A stretch of 64,000 nucleotides of DNA from Streptomyces sp. Ru73 (GCF_002920575.1 NZ_PQSQ01000002.1:62001-126000), one strand, 5' to 3'; positions 1 to 8,959 are shown, counted from the stretch's first letter. A program made the numbers and translations. Notes: generated by a model from the sequence alone, not told the origin.

Positions 1-662
1 TCCTCGACCGCAGTCGACGATGCGTCAGGAACGGTGGCGGGAGCGGCTGTGACGGCGTCACCGGCCGCCGGGAACCGCCCCTCGGCCGCCGCCAGGACGT
101 CCTCCTTGCGGATGCGGCCGCCGACACCGGTGCCTTGCACCGTCGTCAGGTCCACCCCGTGCTGCCGGGCCAGCCTGCGGACGAGTGGGGTGACGTAGGC
201 GCCGTCGGGCACACCGGCGTAGGCGCCGTCGGGCTCGCCGGCCGGGACGGCAGGGGCGGGCTGCGCGACCGGGGCGGCGGGCGCCGGCGCTGCGGGCGCC
301 GGCGCTGCGGGCGCCTCAACCGGAGCAGGGGCAGGGGCGGGAGTCGGAGCAGCAGGTGCTTCGCCCGGTGCCGGCGCCGCTGCCGCAGCCGGTGCCGGTG
401 CCGGTGCCGGAGCCCCAGCCGCACCCGGCTCACCGATGACCGCGAGCCGGCCCCCCACTTCCGCCGTCTCGTCCTCCTTCACCAGGATCTCCAGCAGCGT
501 GCCGGAGGCCGGGGCCGGGATTTCCGTGTCGACCTTGTCCGTCGACACCTCCAGCAGCGGCTCCTCGGCCTCGACCGCCTCGCCGACCTCCTTCAGCCAG
601 CGGGTGATGACGCCCTCGGTGACGCTCTCGCCCAGTGCGGGCAGTACGACGTCCGTGCTCAC
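1..662 (-). CDS. 2-oxoacid dehydrogenase E2 (dihydrolipoamide acyltransferase), C-terminus outside window
   Basis: Acyltransferase core subunit of a 2-oxoacid dehydrogenase complex; it takes the acyl group from E1 onto a swinging lipoyl arm. Seen: an N-terminal lipoyl domain (about residues 1-80) with the lipoylation motif STDKVDTE (Lys43), a long Ala/Pro/Gly linker (about 80-150), then a peripheral subunit-binding domain (about 152-190, with VGGRIRKEDVL). The catalytic domain lies beyond base 1. The GTG start at 662 is two bases after the aceE stop, so the two are co-transcribed and probably translationally coupled. DKVDTE-type lipoyl motifs occur in both pyruvate and oxoglutarate E2s; the pairing with aceE favours pyruvate. 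Confidence 0.9.
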   Translation of the reverse strand, partial: MSTDVVLPALGESVTEGVITRWLKEVGEAVEAEEPLLEVSTDKVDTEIPAPASGTLLEILVKEDETAEVGGRLAVIGEPGAAGAPAPAPAPAAAAAPAPGEAPAAPTPAPAPAPVEAPAAPAPAAPAPAAPVAQPAPAVPAGEPDGAYAGVPDGAYVTPLVRRLARQHGVDLTTVQGTGVGGRIRKEDVLAAAEGRFPAAGDAVTAAPATVPDASSTAVE

Positions 663-664
663 CG

Positions 665-3322
665 TCAGCCCTCCAGCCCGTAACGCGCGGCGGCCTTGCG
701 CACCGTCTCCGGCTTGACCTCGCCGCGGCGGGCCAGCGTGGCCAGCACCTTCACGGCGATCGACGGGGCGTCCACCCCGAAGTACCGGCGGACGTTCTCC
801 CGGCTGTCCGAGAGGCCGAAGCCGTCGGTCCCGATGGAGACCCACTCCTGCTCGACCCAGGGGGCGATCTGGTCGGGCACCGCGCGCATCCAGTCGCTGA
901 CCGCGACCACGGGCCCCGGCGCGTCGCTCAGCGCGCGGGTCACGTACGGCACCCGGTCCTCGCCCTTCAGGCGCGCGGCGTCGCACTCCAGAGCGTCGCG
1001 GCGCAGCTCCGTCCAGGACGGCGCCGACCAGACGTCGGCCGCCACGCCCCAGTCCTCGGCGAGCAGTTTCTGCGCTTCGAGCACCCAGTGGATGGCGGTG
1101 CCGGAGGCCAGCAACTGGAGCTTCGGGGCGTCGGGCGCCGCTTCCCCGGCCGCCTTGTACCGGTAGAGGCCCTTGAGGATGCCCTGCTCGTCCAGGCCCT
1201 CGGGCATGGGCGGCTGCACCTTGGTCTCGTTGTAGACCGTGAGGTAGTAGAAGACGTCCTCCGGGTCCTCGCCGTACATCCGGCGCAGGCCCTCCTTGAC
1301 GATCACCGCGACCTCGTAGGCGAAGGCGGGGTCGTACGAGACGGCGGCCGGGTTGGTGGAGGCGATGAGGTGCGAGTGGCCGTCGGCGTGCTGCAGGCCC
1401 TCGCCGGTCATCGTCGTACGGCCGGCGGTCGCGCCGATCACGAAACCGCGCCCGAGCTGGTCGCCCAGTGCCCAGAACTGGTCGGCGGTCCGCTGCCAGC
1501 CGAACATCGAGTAGAAGATGTAGAATGGGATCATCGGCTCGCCGTGCGTCGCGTACGAGGTCGCGGCCGCGGTCAGCGAGGCGAGCGAACCGGCTTCCGT
1601 GATCCCCTCGTTGAGGATCTGGCCGTTCTTGGCCTCCTTGTAATACAGGAGCTGGTCGCGGTCGACCGGGTCGTAGGTCTGGCCGAGCGGCGAGTAGATC
1701 CCGGCGGAGGGGAAGAGGGACTCCATGCCGAAGGTGCGGGCCTCGTCGGGGACGACGGGGACCCAGCGCTTGCCGGTCTCCTTGTCCCGCATCAGGTCCT
1801 TCACCAGGCGGACGAACGCCATGGTCGTGGCGATCTCCTGGCTGCCCGAGCCCTTCTTCAGCGCGTCGAAGGCCTTGTCGGCGGGCATCGGCAGCGGCTT
1901 GGGAGTCACCTTGCGGGCCGGTGCCGGGCCGCCGAGTGCGGCGCGCCGCTCCTTCAGGTACGCGACCTCGGGCGAGTCCGGGCCCGGGTGTGCGTACGGC
2001 ACCAGCTCGTCGTTCAACTTACTGTCGGGGATGGGGAGTTCGAGGAGGTCGCGCATGGCGCGGAACTCCTTGCCCGACAGCTTCTTCATCTGGTGGTTGG
2101 CGTTGCGGGACTCGAAGCCGGGGCCGAGCGTCCAGCCCTTGACGGTCTGCGCGAGGATGACGGTCGGCGCGCCCTTGTGCTCGACGGCGGCCTTGTACGC
2201 GGCGTAGACCTTGCGCGGCTCGTGGCCGGCGCGCGAGGTGCCGACGATCTCCTCCAGCCGGGCGTCGGTGAGCTGCTGTCCCAGGCGGGCCAGCTCGGGC
2301 CGCTCGCCGAGGAAGTGCTCGCGGATGTACGCGCCGTCGCGCGCCGCGAACGTCTGGAACTGCCCGTCGGGGATGCTGCCCAGGTGACGTACGAGGGCGC
2401 CGTCCACGTCCTGGCCGAGCAGGTCGTCCCAGGCCCGGCCCCAGAGGGATTTGATGACGTGCCAGCCGGCCGCGCGGAACTGCCGCTCCAGCTCCTGCAC
2501 GATCTTGAAGTTGCCGCGGACGGGACCGTCGAGGCGCTGGAGGTTGCAGTTGATGACGAAGGTCAGGTTGTCCAGGCCCTCGCGCGCCGCGAGGGCGAGC
2601 GCCGCGGTGGACTCGGGCTCGTCCATCTCACCGTCGCCGAGGAACGCCCAGACGTGCGACTGCGAGGTGTCCTTGATGCCGCGGTGGTGCAGGTAGCGGT
2701 TGAAGCGCGCCTGGTAGATCGCGGAGAGCGGGCCGAGGCCCATCGACACGGTCGGGAACTCCCAGAGCCAGGGCAGCCGCCGCGGGTGCGGGTAGGACGG
2801 CAGGCCCTCGCCGCCGGCCTCCTGCCGGAAACGGTCCAACTGCCCTTCGGTCAGGCGCCCTTCGAGGAACGCGCGGGCGTAGACGCCGGGGGACGCGTGG
2901 CCCTGGACGTAGAGCTGGTCACCGCTGCCGTCCGCCTCTTTGCCGCGGAAGAAGTGCTGGTAACCGACCTCGTACAGCCAGGCGGCCGAGGCGAAGGTGG
3001 CCATGTGGCCGCCGAGGCCGCCGCGCTGGTTGCCGCGGGTGACCATGGCGGCCGCGTTCCAGCGGTTCCAGGCGGTGATCCGGGCCTCCATCGCCTCGTC
3101 GCCGGGGAAGTCCGGCTCGGCGGCGGTGGGGATGGTGTTGATGTACGGCGTCTCCAGGAGCGGGGGGAGGCCGACCCCGGTGCGTTCGGCGTGCTCCGCG
3201 ACGCGGCGCAGCAGGTAGGCGGCCCGGTGCGGACCGCCGGCGCGGGCGGCGCCGTCCAGCGATTCGCGCCATTCGGCGACCTCGGACGGGTCGCTGTCGG
3301 GCAGTTGGTCGAGCTGGGACAC
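665..3322 (-). CDS. aceE: pyruvate dehydrogenase E1 component, homodimeric type
   Basis: Thiamine-diphosphate-dependent decarboxylation of pyruvate and reductive acetylation of lipoyl-E2. The protein has 885 aa, the size of E. coli AceE (about 887). The TPP/Mg motif GDGEMDEPE lies near residues 229-237, and the N-terminal [22 protein letters not shown] block is typical of the homodimeric E1. GTG start at 3322 has an AAAGGGG ribosome site upstream. It is first in a two-gene unit with the E2 gene (2-base gap). Two palindromes about 205-240 bases upstream (3528-3543 and 3549-3560) are candidate operators; the second shares TGATCGATCA with the gntR and rohP promoters. Confidence 0.95.
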   Translation of the reverse strand: MSQLDQLPDSDPSEVAEWRESLDGAARAGGPHRAAYLLRRVAEHAERTGVGLPPLLETPYINTIPTAAEPDFPGDEAMEARITAWNRWNAAAMVTRGNQRGGLGGHMATFASAAWLYEVGYQHFFRGKEADGSGDQLYVQGHASPGVYARAFLEGRLTEGQLDRFRQEAGGEGLPSYPHPRRLPWLWEFPTVSMGLGPLSAIYQARFNRYLHHRGIKDTSQSHVWAFLGDGEMDEPESTAALALAAREGLDNLTFVINCNLQRLDGPVRGNFKIVQELERQFRAAGWHVIKSLWGRAWDDLLGQDVDGALVRHLGSIPDGQFQTFAARDGAYIREHFLGERPELARLGQQLTDARLEEIVGTSRAGHEPRKVYAAYKAAVEHKGAPTVILAQTVKGWTLGPGFESRNANHQMKKLSGKEFRAMRDLLELPIPDSKLNDELVPYAHPGPDSPEVAYLKERRAALGGPAPARKVTPKPLPMPADKAFDALKKGSGSQEIATTMAFVRLVKDLMRDKETGKRWVPVVPDEARTFGMESLFPSAGIYSPLGQTYDPVDRDQLLYYKEAKNGQILNEGITEAGSLASLTAAATSYATHGEPMIPFYIFYSMFGWQRTADQFWALGDQLGRGFVIGATAGRTTMTGEGLQHADGHSHLIASTNPAAVSYDPAFAYEVAVIVKEGLRRMYGEDPEDVFYYLTVYNETKVQPPMPEGLDEQGILKGLYRYKAAGEAAPDAPKLQLLASGTAIHWVLEAQKLLAEDWGVAADVWSAPSWTELRRDALECDAARLKGEDRVPYVTRALSDAPGPVVAVSDWMRAVPDQIAPWVEQEWVSIGTDGFGLSDSRENVRRYFGVDAPSIAVKVLATLARRGEVKPETVRKAAARYGLEG

Positions 3323-3527
3323 GGTGATCCCCTTTCACGTTCCTGGGTGAGGAACCGGAGGTGCCGCGCGCTTCTGCGGCACCTCCGGTGGTCGGGCGGA
3401 CGACCGGCGATGCGGGTGGACCGGTCGGAGGCGACCTCAACTGGCATCACTTCGCAGTGACTTTCGGACTGCGGAATCTCCATTCCGCACAACAAAACGT
3501 AGAGACCCGCACTCGCCAGGGTCAACC

Positions 3528-3543
3528 ATTACCGACCGGTAAT
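3528..3543. promoter_or_regulatory. palindrome upstream of aceE
   Basis: ATTACCG, AC, CGGTAAT: a perfect 7-base inverted repeat with a 2-base centre in the aceE upstream region. It sits six bases before the TGATCGATCA palindrome. Size and symmetry fit a repressor operator; the binding protein is not known. Confidence 0.5.
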
Positions 3544-3548
3544 GATTG

Positions 3549-3560
3549 ATGATCGATCAT
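3549..3560. promoter_or_regulatory. TGATCGATCA operator-like site, aceE copy
   Basis: Perfect 12-base palindrome ATGATCGATCAT. Its core TGATCGATCA recurs at 5005-5014 (gntR promoter) and 5186-5195 (rohP promoter). The simplest reading is a binding site for the GntR protein encoded at 4305-4976 (inference). Confidence 0.5.
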
Positions 3561-3609
3561 TTTTACTTGGCGTGAGCCTCCGCTCCCCCGGTCCGTGCCG
3601 GGGGCGGCG

Positions 3610-4308
3610 TCAGCCCGCCGCGCGCTTCAGCAACTCCTCGTAGACGGTGGGGTCATCGCCGGTCACCTGCGGGAATCCGGTGCCGTACGCACCGTGCCAG
3701 CGCGCGGTGACGCCCGGGTTGGGGTGGTCGGAGCCGTCCGGCAGGTACAGGTGCGGACTGCACCGCACGTCGTGCTCCTGCGCGCAGCGGAAGTCCTCGG
3801 TCACCGTCCGGCGGGCCCGCCCGTCGTCCAGACCTGCGGCGATGGCCTCGGCGTCGACGCCCTCGGTCTCCTCGGCGACGGCGACCACCACGGCCCGCGC
3901 GCCGATCGATCGGCTCTGGGCCCAGAAAGCCCGGCGCAGCGCCAGGTCGAGCCGTTCGGACGCCGCCAGGCCCTGCGCCTTGGCGAGCTGGACGGCTTCC
4001 AGGGCCGGCAGCGAGGAGGAGGGGAACTTCCAGTCGGGCGCGCGCCAGAGCTGCCAGCCGGCGTCCGGTTCGAGGTGTGCGATGCCGCCGACCTCGGAGT
4101 CGGTTCCGGGGCGCGGGCTCGGCCCATTGTTGAACAACTCCAGGGGAAATGCCCGGTGGTTGAAGCGCACCCGGTCCTCGAGGCCCAGGCGCCGGCGGGT
4201 GGTGTGCAGCCGGTGGATGCCCACGTGGGCGAACGAGCACCAGATGTCGGAGAAGACGGTGATGGTGCCGGGTTCGGTCTGCGTACGGGGATGGGGCGTG
4301 CCGGTCAT
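3610..4308 (-). CDS. DsbA-family (FrnE-like) thioredoxin-fold protein
   Basis: 232 aa thioredoxin-fold protein of the DsbA/FrnE group. The N-terminal strand plus active-site loop reads ITVFSDIWCSFAHV, where FrnE-type proteins have a CxxC; here only one Cys is present (WCSF), so classical disulfide exchange is unlikely. The helical insertion and a C-terminal cis-Pro region (CSPHLYLPDG) are in the expected places. No signal peptide, so cytoplasmic. Its ATG overlaps the gntR stop as ATGA, so it is translated with the regulator. A glutathione- or mycothiol-type isomerase/transferase role is possible; the substrate is not deducible. Confidence 0.7.
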   Translation of the reverse strand: MTGTPHPRTQTEPGTITVFSDIWCSFAHVGIHRLHTTRRRLGLEDRVRFNHRAFPLELFNNGPSPRPGTDSEVGGIAHLEPDAGWQLWRAPDWKFPSSSLPALEAVQLAKAQGLAASERLDLALRRAFWAQSRSIGARAVVVAVAEETEGVDAEAIAAGLDDGRARRTVTEDFRCAQEHDVRCSPHLYLPDGSDHPNPGVTARWHGAYGTGFPQVTGDDPTVYEELLKRAAG

Positions 4309-4976
4309 GGGGCTCCGATCGGTTTGTTGGCGTAATCCAGGACGTGCAGCTGCACCAAGCGCCCGGCGTAGGGGTCCTGGCGACGGAAGGCCTGCACGAT
4401 GGCCTCGTGGTCGGCCGCGTTCTCGTGCAGTCCGGTGCGCAGCCACTTCAGGGACAGTCGCGTCCACAGCTCGATGGCCAGCGACTCCCAGTTGCGGAAC
4501 AGTACGTGGTTGCCTGCGGCCCGGACGATCTCCCGGTGGAACTCGACGCCATGGGTGATCTGGGCGTCGGTGTCGCCCTCGCGGGCCGCCTGGTGCATCC
4601 GCTCCAGGTGCGGTTCGAGCGTGGAGACGTCACCGGCGAGCCGCGGTACCGCCAGTTCGGCGGCGAGCCGCTCCAGTGCGGCCCGTACGGGATAGACCTC
4701 GCTGAGCTGGTCGGGGGTCAACTCCCGTACGCGGACGCCCTTTCCGGGCGTGGACTCGATCAGCTGCATGGCCTGCAGGTCGCGCAGGGCTTCCCGCACC
4801 GGCGCCTGGCTGACGCCGAGTTCGTGGGCCACCCGCCGTTCGATGATCCGGTCCCCCGGCTCCCACCGCCCGTCCAGGAGCTGCTGCAGCAGATGGCGCC
4901 TGACCTGCTCACTCAGCGGTACGCGTGCCACCGGGACGACGCTGTGCGGTGGTTCTGGGGGACTGATGCCGGCCAT
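4305..4976 (-). CDS. GntR family regulator, FadR/FCD subfamily
   Basis: Winged-helix DNA-binding domain (about residues 17-86; QAPVREALRDLQAMQLIE) followed by an all-helical FCD effector domain (about 93-215; EFHREIVRAAGNHVLF and DHEAIVQAF typical). I chose ATG 4976, which has GGAG eight bases upstream, over an ATG at 5015 that would run through the TGATCGATCA palindrome; that palindrome then lies in the promoter, as expected for autoregulation. Start to stop 223 aa. It is divergent from rohP and coupled to the DsbA-like gene. Likely controls itself, the roh genes and perhaps aceE; FCD regulators usually respond to small organic acids. Confidence 0.88.
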   Translation of the reverse strand: MAGISPPEPPHSVVPVARVPLSEQVRRHLLQQLLDGRWEPGDRIIERRVAHELGVSQAPVREALRDLQAMQLIESTPGKGVRVRELTPDQLSEVYPVRAALERLAAELAVPRLAGDVSTLEPHLERMHQAAREGDTDAQITHGVEFHREIVRAAGNHVLFRNWESLAIELWTRLSLKWLRTGLHENAADHEAIVQAFRRQDPYAGRLVQLHVLDYANKPIGAP

Positions 4977-5004
4977 GGACGAATCTCCGGGGGCTCTTGA
5001 GCGT

Positions 5005-5014
5005 TGATCGATCA
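5005..5014. promoter_or_regulatory. TGATCGATCA operator-like site, gntR copy
   Basis: Perfect 10-base palindrome TGATCGATCA, 29 bases upstream of the chosen gntR ATG. Position fits autorepression. Confidence 0.5.
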
Positions 5015-5184
5015 TCGATTAACGTACGGCATCAGGTGGCCACACCGCATCAGTTCCGTTGCTTCTCAAGCCAGTTGATGCGGTCACCGGCCGGGTGCGG
5101 GCCCGGCAGTACCGCACGACGCGCGTGTTCTCCGCGTCGTTGAGCCGCCTTTCCCGACTTTTCCCTTCGCCTGCGGGCCGGCCC

Positions 5185-5198
5185 TGTGATCGATCACA
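5185..5198. promoter_or_regulatory. TGATCGATCA operator-like site, rohP copy
   Basis: Perfect 14-base palindrome TGTGATCGATCACA, ending 40 bases before the rohP GTG. Shares the core with the copies at 3550 and 5005. Confidence 0.5.
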
Positions 5199-5238
5199 TG
5201 CCGTCCGCCCGCATGGTCCGACTCCTCCAAGGAGCCCT

Positions 5239-6393
5239 GTGCCCGAGCAGCTTCTCGACCTCACCCAGCACGAGATCCAGGCACTCAAGACCCGTTTCAA
5301 CCTCGCCGACGCCCACACCCACCAGCAGCAGTCGCCCGGCCAGCGCGAGATCGTCGCCGCCCTGCCGGCCCTGTGGTACGAGGCGGAGGAGACCCGCCAG
5401 GCCGATCTGGAGGACCGCTTCAAGGAGGTCTTCTTCCGGCTGCACGGCCAGAACAGCGTGCGCGCCGACACCACGATGCTGTCGTACGCGGCGTCCATCT
5501 CCACCCTGGTCGCGGGCATGTACCTGCGCCGGCACGACATCAGCGTGAGCCTCGTCGAGCCCTGCTTCGACAACCTGCCCGACGTGCTGCGCAACGTCGG
5601 CGTCCAGCCGGTACCGATCCCCGAGGACGCCCTGCACGACGCCGACCGCATCTACGAGCGGCTGGCCGAGGCCGTCACCACCGACGCGCTCTTCCTCGTC
5701 GACCCGAACAACCCCACCGGCTTCTCGCTGCTCTCGCACGGCCGCAAGGGCTTCGAGGAGGTCGTCCGCTACTGCGTCGACCACGACAAGCTCTTCGTCG
5801 TCGACCTCTGCTTCGCCGCGTTCGCGCTGGCCGATCCGCGCTTCGGCCGCTTCGACCTCTACGAGCTGCTGGACTCCTCCGGCGTGCGGTACATCGCGCT
5901 GGAGGACACCGGCAAGACCTGGCCGCTCCAGGACGCCAAGTGCGCGCTGCTCACCTGCAGCCGTGACCTGTACGAGGACGTCTACAACATCCACACCAGC
6001 GTGCTGCTGGACGTCTCCCCGTTCGTCCTCAACTTCCTCGCCCGCTATGTCGAGGACTCCATCGAGGACGGCATGGCCTCGGTGCGCGACGTCATCACCC
6101 GCAACCGCGAGACCGCGCTGAAGACGCTCGACGGCAGCCTCCTGGAACACATCGAACCGGCCGTGAACGTCAGCGTCGCCTGGTTCCGCATCCGCGACGA
6201 GCACGTCAAGGCCACCGAACTGCAGGCGCACCTCGCGCAGTACGAGGTCTACGTGCTCCCGGGCACGTACTTCTTCTGGAGCGAGCCGGAGCGCGGCGAG
6301 CGGTACGTCCGCCTCGCCCTGGCCCGCGACCCGCAGGAGTTCCGCGCCTCGGTGGCCCGGCTGCGCGAGGGGGTGGACTCCTATGGCGCGTGA
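5239..6393 (+). CDS. rohP: PLP-dependent L-arginine hydroxylase/oxidase (RohP/MppP family)
   Basis: 384 aa fold-type I PLP enzyme. The N-terminal stretch ([19 protein letters not shown]), [10 protein letters not shown] and EDTGKTWP closely follow the MppP/RohP arginine oxidases, which use O2 to turn L-arginine into 4-hydroxy-2-oxo-arginine, rather than ordinary aminotransferases. PLP lysine is Lys226 (EDTGK); NPTG lies at about 158-161. GTG 5239 is preceded by AAGGAG with about 5-base spacing; no good site supports longer starts. First gene of the roh unit; its end overlaps the next gene by 11 bases. Family recognised from memory; enzymatic step inferred from homology plus neighbours. Confidence 0.85.
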   Translation: MPEQLLDLTQHEIQALKTRFNLADAHTHQQQSPGQREIVAALPALWYEAEETRQADLEDRFKEVFFRLHGQNSVRADTTMLSYAASISTLVAGMYLRRHDISVSLVEPCFDNLPDVLRNVGVQPVPIPEDALHDADRIYERLAEAVTTDALFLVDPNNPTGFSLLSHGRKGFEEVVRYCVDHDKLFVVDLCFAAFALADPRFGRFDLYELLDSSGVRYIALEDTGKTWPLQDAKCALLTCSRDLYEDVYNIHTSVLLDVSPFVLNFLARYVEDSIEDGMASVRDVITRNRETALKTLDGSLLEHIEPAVNVSVAWFRIRDEHVKATELQAHLAQYEVYVLPGTYFFWSEPERGERYVRLALARDPQEFRASVARLREGVDSYGA

Positions 6394-6895
6394 CCTCTAC
6401 GTCGACGCCGCCCTGTTCATGGGCATGCACAGCACCGACACCGCGGTGCGCGACGCCTGCGCCGCCTTCTTCGCCGCACACCTGGAGCGGCCGCTGGTGA
6501 TGACGTACGAGGAAGTGGGCCGCTGCGACGACGTCGTGTGGGGATACCCGCGCGCCGCGCAGGACGCGTACTACCCGTTCATGGACCTGCTGCACTCGGT
6601 GATGCCGGTCCGCCGGCGTGCCTACACCGCCGACGACTGGCTGGCCTTCGACCGGTTACCCGCCCCCGCCACCGCGCTCTCGCCGCGGGAGCGCATGCTG
6701 CTGGCCGCCGTCTCGGCCGGCGGCGGGGAGCTGGTCACGGTCAATCCGCGGCTGCTCGCTCTCACCACGCCGGGCCTGCCGGTGCGCGGGCCCGAGCCGG
6801 CCGCCGGCCCCGTGCGCTTCCCCGACGGCACCGGCACGCTCGACAAGCTCTACGACGTCTCCCTGGAACTGGTGGTGGACCATGCCGCAGTCTGA
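6383..6895 (+). CDS. rohQ: DUF6190-type protein, probable 2-aminoimidazole-forming cyclase (RohQ)
   Basis: 170 aa protein without recognisable catalytic signature, starting [17 protein letters not shown]. In the S. cattleya azomycin set the gene in this slot (RohQ) is credited with closing guanidinoacetaldehyde to 2-aminoimidazole (recalled). Overlaps rohP by 11 bases and rohR by 14, so tightly coupled. It has one TTA leucine codon at 6656-6658 (codon 92, in FDRLPAP); such codons put translation under the bldA tRNA in Streptomyces. Conserved order is the main evidence for function. Confidence 0.75.
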   Translation: MARDLYVDAALFMGMHSTDTAVRDACAAFFAAHLERPLVMTYEEVGRCDDVVWGYPRAAQDAYYPFMDLLHSVMPVRRRAYTADDWLAFDRLPAPATALSPRERMLLAAVSAGGGELVTVNPRLLALTTPGLPVRGPEPAAGPVRFPDGTGTLDKLYDVSLELVVDHAAV

Positions 6896-7718
6896 ACCGC
6901 GGACCGGCCTGACGGAACGCATCGAACGGCTCACGCGGCTGCGCGGTACGGTCGTCCCGCTCGTCACCCCGGTCAATGAGCGCCGCCAGGTGTGCGAGGA
7001 GAGCACCGTCCGGCTGATCGAGTCGCTGCGCGGCCGGGTCACCGGCTTCATGCCGGCGCTGAGCACGGGCGAGGGCTGGCGGCTGTCGCTCAAGCAGTGG
7101 ATCGACATCGTGCACCTCACCGTGGCACACGCGGACGGTGCCCCGGTGCTGGCGGGCGTGGAAATCGGCCGCACGGCCGGGATCCTCGCCAGGGCCGGGC
7201 TCGCCGCCGAGCTGGGGGCCGACGCGATCGTCGTGCCGCCGCCCTTCCCCGCCGCCGACGTGCCGCCGGTCTCCCTCCTGGAGCACTTCCGGGTCATCAC
7301 CGAGAACAGCCCGCTGCCGGTCTTCGTCTACCACGAGAACGCCATCTCCAAGGCGCCGCTGGACGTGGAAGCGCTGCGCGAGGTGTGTGCGCTGCCGGGC
7401 GTCGTGGGCGTCAAGGAGTCCAGCGGCTCGGCGGAGTTCACCCGCGAGCTGCTGGCCGGCGGCACGGACGTACCGGTCTTCCAGGGCTGGGAGCACCTGA
7501 TCGCCGACGCGCCCGGCGTGCACGGCTTCGTCGGTCCGCTCGCCAACCTCGAACCGGACGCGTGCAACGCCGCGCTGGACGGCTTCTCGCGGGAGGCCCA
7601 GGCCCGCGTGGACGTGCTCTCGAAGGAGTACGAGCTGCTGGCCGACGAGTGGTATCTGCACGTCAAGACCGAACTGGTCCGGCGCGGTGTCCTCGGCACC
7701 GCGCTCGCGGCCGGCTGA
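6882..7718 (+). CDS. rohR: dihydrodipicolinate synthase-family retro-aldolase (RohR)
   Basis: 278 aa TIM-barrel of the DapA/NAL family. Schiff-base lysine is Lys178 (GVVGVKES) and the conserved tyrosine is Tyr150 (FVYHEN). Between an arginine hydroxylase and a nitroimidazole-type N-oxygenase it most likely cleaves 4-hydroxy-2-oxo-arginine to guanidinoacetaldehyde and pyruvate, as described for the azomycin pathway, instead of making dihydrodipicolinate. ATG 6882 overlaps the end of rohQ. A large hairpin (7731-7771) follows the stop. Confidence 0.82.
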   Translation: MPQSEPRTGLTERIERLTRLRGTVVPLVTPVNERRQVCEESTVRLIESLRGRVTGFMPALSTGEGWRLSLKQWIDIVHLTVAHADGAPVLAGVEIGRTAGILARAGLAAELGADAIVVPPPFPAADVPPVSLLEHFRVITENSPLPVFVYHENAISKAPLDVEALREVCALPGVVGVKESSGSAEFTRELLAGGTDVPVFQGWEHLIADAPGVHGFVGPLANLEPDACNAALDGFSREAQARVDVLSKEYELLADEWYLHVKTELVRRGVLGTALAAG

Positions 7719-7730
7719 CCGGAGCCGACC

Positions 7731-7771
7731 GGCGCGGCCGGGCCGGTCCATCCGGCCGGCCCGGCCGCGCC
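7731..7771 (+). other. strong hairpin between rohR and rohS
   Basis: Arms GGCGCGGCCGGGCCGG (7731-7746) and its exact complement (7756-7771), 16 bp stem and 9-base loop, filling most of the 72-base gap. No T-run follows. It could be a partial terminator, an mRNA processing/stability element, or a structure limiting read-through into rohS. Confidence 0.55.
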
Positions 7772-7790
7772 ACCACCACAGGAGTCACGA

Positions 7791-8621
7791 GTGAGCACGA
7801 CCACGACGCGTACGGCCGGCAGCCGGCTGTTCGTCCTCAACCGCACCATCCCCACCCCCGACGAGCTGCGCGAACTCCACGACCTGGAGCAGCGGCTGAT
7901 CGTCGCCCGTGCCGACGCGATCGAGGCGGCGGCGCCCGACATGCCCGACCGGGCCGCGCTGAACCGGCACATGAAAGCGCTGCTGACCGCCGAGGAGGCG
8001 GACCCGCCGCCCTTCGAGCGGGTCCTCGCCGAGGACCTGACACGGGATCAGTTCAAGGAGGTCGTCGCGCAGTTCGCCGTGGACGGGCTGACCGAGTCCG
8101 AGTCCTTCCTGCCCATCGTCTGGCGGCTGCCGAAGAAGGCCAAGATGGCCGTCTTCCGGGTGCTGGTGGACGAGTTCGGCTGCGGCAACCTGGACCAGGC
8201 GCACTTCCACATCTACCGCGAGCTGATGCTCGAACTCGGCATGTCGGTGGACGTGAACGACTACCTCGACACCACGAACGAGGAGACGTTCGACTTCGTC
8301 AACGCCTTCTTCTGGGCCGCGGCGCGCGCCCCGTACCCGGAGTACTTCCTCGGCACCCTGTGCTACCTGGAGTGCAGCATCCTGTACGCCTTCAAGCCGT
8401 TCGCCGCGGCGGCCGAGCGGCTGGGGCTCAACCCCCGGTACTACACGGAGCACCTGCACATCGACCACTTCCACGCCAAGGAGCTCCAGGTCGCGATCCG
8501 GGAGCTGGACGCGGAGGCGGAGCTGCACCCGGCCAAGGTGTGGACCGGCTTCAAGCTCGCCAGCGAGGTCATCGGCGGCGCCACCGAAGCGGCCGTCGCC
8601 TCCGCGCTGAAGGTGGCCTGA
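7791..8621 (+). CDS. rohS: heme-oxygenase-like diiron N-oxygenase (RohS)
   Basis: 276 aa member of the heme-oxygenase-like diiron oxidase (HDO) superfamily. Candidate metal ligands are Glu102, Glu128, His138, Glu194, His221, Asp225 and His228; the spacing E-x25-E-x9-H-x55-E and H-x3-D-x2-H matches the seven-ligand set I recall for SznF. In the azomycin pathway the homologue oxidises the amino group of 2-aminoimidazole to the nitro group. Start ATG 7791 follows an AGGAG; the stop overlaps the Rieske gene start by one base. Cytosolic, needs an electron donor, for which the next gene is the obvious candidate. Confidence 0.85.
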   Translation: MSTTTTRTAGSRLFVLNRTIPTPDELRELHDLEQRLIVARADAIEAAAPDMPDRAALNRHMKALLTAEEADPPPFERVLAEDLTRDQFKEVVAQFAVDGLTESESFLPIVWRLPKKAKMAVFRVLVDEFGCGNLDQAHFHIYRELMLELGMSVDVNDYLDTTNEETFDFVNAFFWAAARAPYPEYFLGTLCYLECSILYAFKPFAAAAERLGLNPRYYTEHLHIDHFHAKELQVAIRELDAEAELHPAKVWTGFKLASEVIGGATEAAVASALKVA

Positions 8622-8899
8622 TGCCCGGTCCCACGCCGCCGGCCTCGGTCGAGCAGATCTCCGAGGACCGCATCAGAGTGACGGTCGGCGACCGGCAGTT
8701 CGAGGTCGGCGCGTACTGTCCGCACCGCCGCGGCCACCTCGCGCACGGCTATGTGAACGCCGCCCGGCTGCGGATCACCTGTCCGCTGCACCACTCCAGC
8801 TACTCCCTGGAGACGGGCGAGGCGATCACCGGCCCGACCTCCGACCCCCTGTGCGTCCGGGAGATCCCCGGCGACGCACCGGCACCCGGCGAGGCCTGA
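8621..8899 (+). CDS. small Rieske [2Fe-2S] ferredoxin
   Basis: 92 aa single-domain Rieske protein with ligands Cys33, His35, Cys54 and His57 (CPH ... CPLH). It lacks any oxygenase catalytic domain, so it acts as an electron carrier. ATG overlaps the rohS stop (TGATG), implying equal synthesis with the diiron oxygenase; likely its reductant. Last gene before the terminator at 8924-8959. Confidence 0.85.
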   Translation: MPGPTPPASVEQISEDRIRVTVGDRQFEVGAYCPHRRGHLAHGYVNAARLRITCPLHHSSYSLETGEAITGPTSDPLCVREIPGDAPAPGEA

Positions 8900-8923
8900 C
8901 ACCCGGCGCCCGCCGGCCGTCCC

Positions 8924-8959
8924 GGTGGGGCGGACCGCAACGACGCGGTCCGCCCCACC
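8924..8959 (+). terminator. terminator after the roh genes
   Basis: Arms of 15 bases (8924-8938 and 8945-8959; GGTGGGGCGGACCGC and its complement) with a 6-base loop. Perfect GC-rich stem 24 bases after the Rieske stop; no T-run, as is common in Streptomyces. It separates the roh genes from lipB. Confidence 0.75.

Noticed and set aside
240..430. GCC-rich repeats in the E2 gene as a mobile or satellite repeat
   Set aside because: They encode the normal Ala/Pro interdomain linker of lipoyl E2 proteins.
635..3460. 941-codon open frame on the plus strand opposite aceE
   Set aside because: Mirror of the aceE codon pattern in high-GC DNA; low-complexity Arg/Gly/Val sequence and no ribosome site. 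aceE on the minus strand is unmistakable.
4977..5015. Upstream ATG (5015) as gntR start
   Set aside because: It lies one base outside the TGATCGATCA palindrome and has no ribosome site; ATG 4976 has one.
5059..5238. N-terminal extension of rohP from 5059
   Set aside because: Would encode a Ser/Arg-rich stretch across the divergent promoter; the RohP family starts at [11 protein letters not shown].
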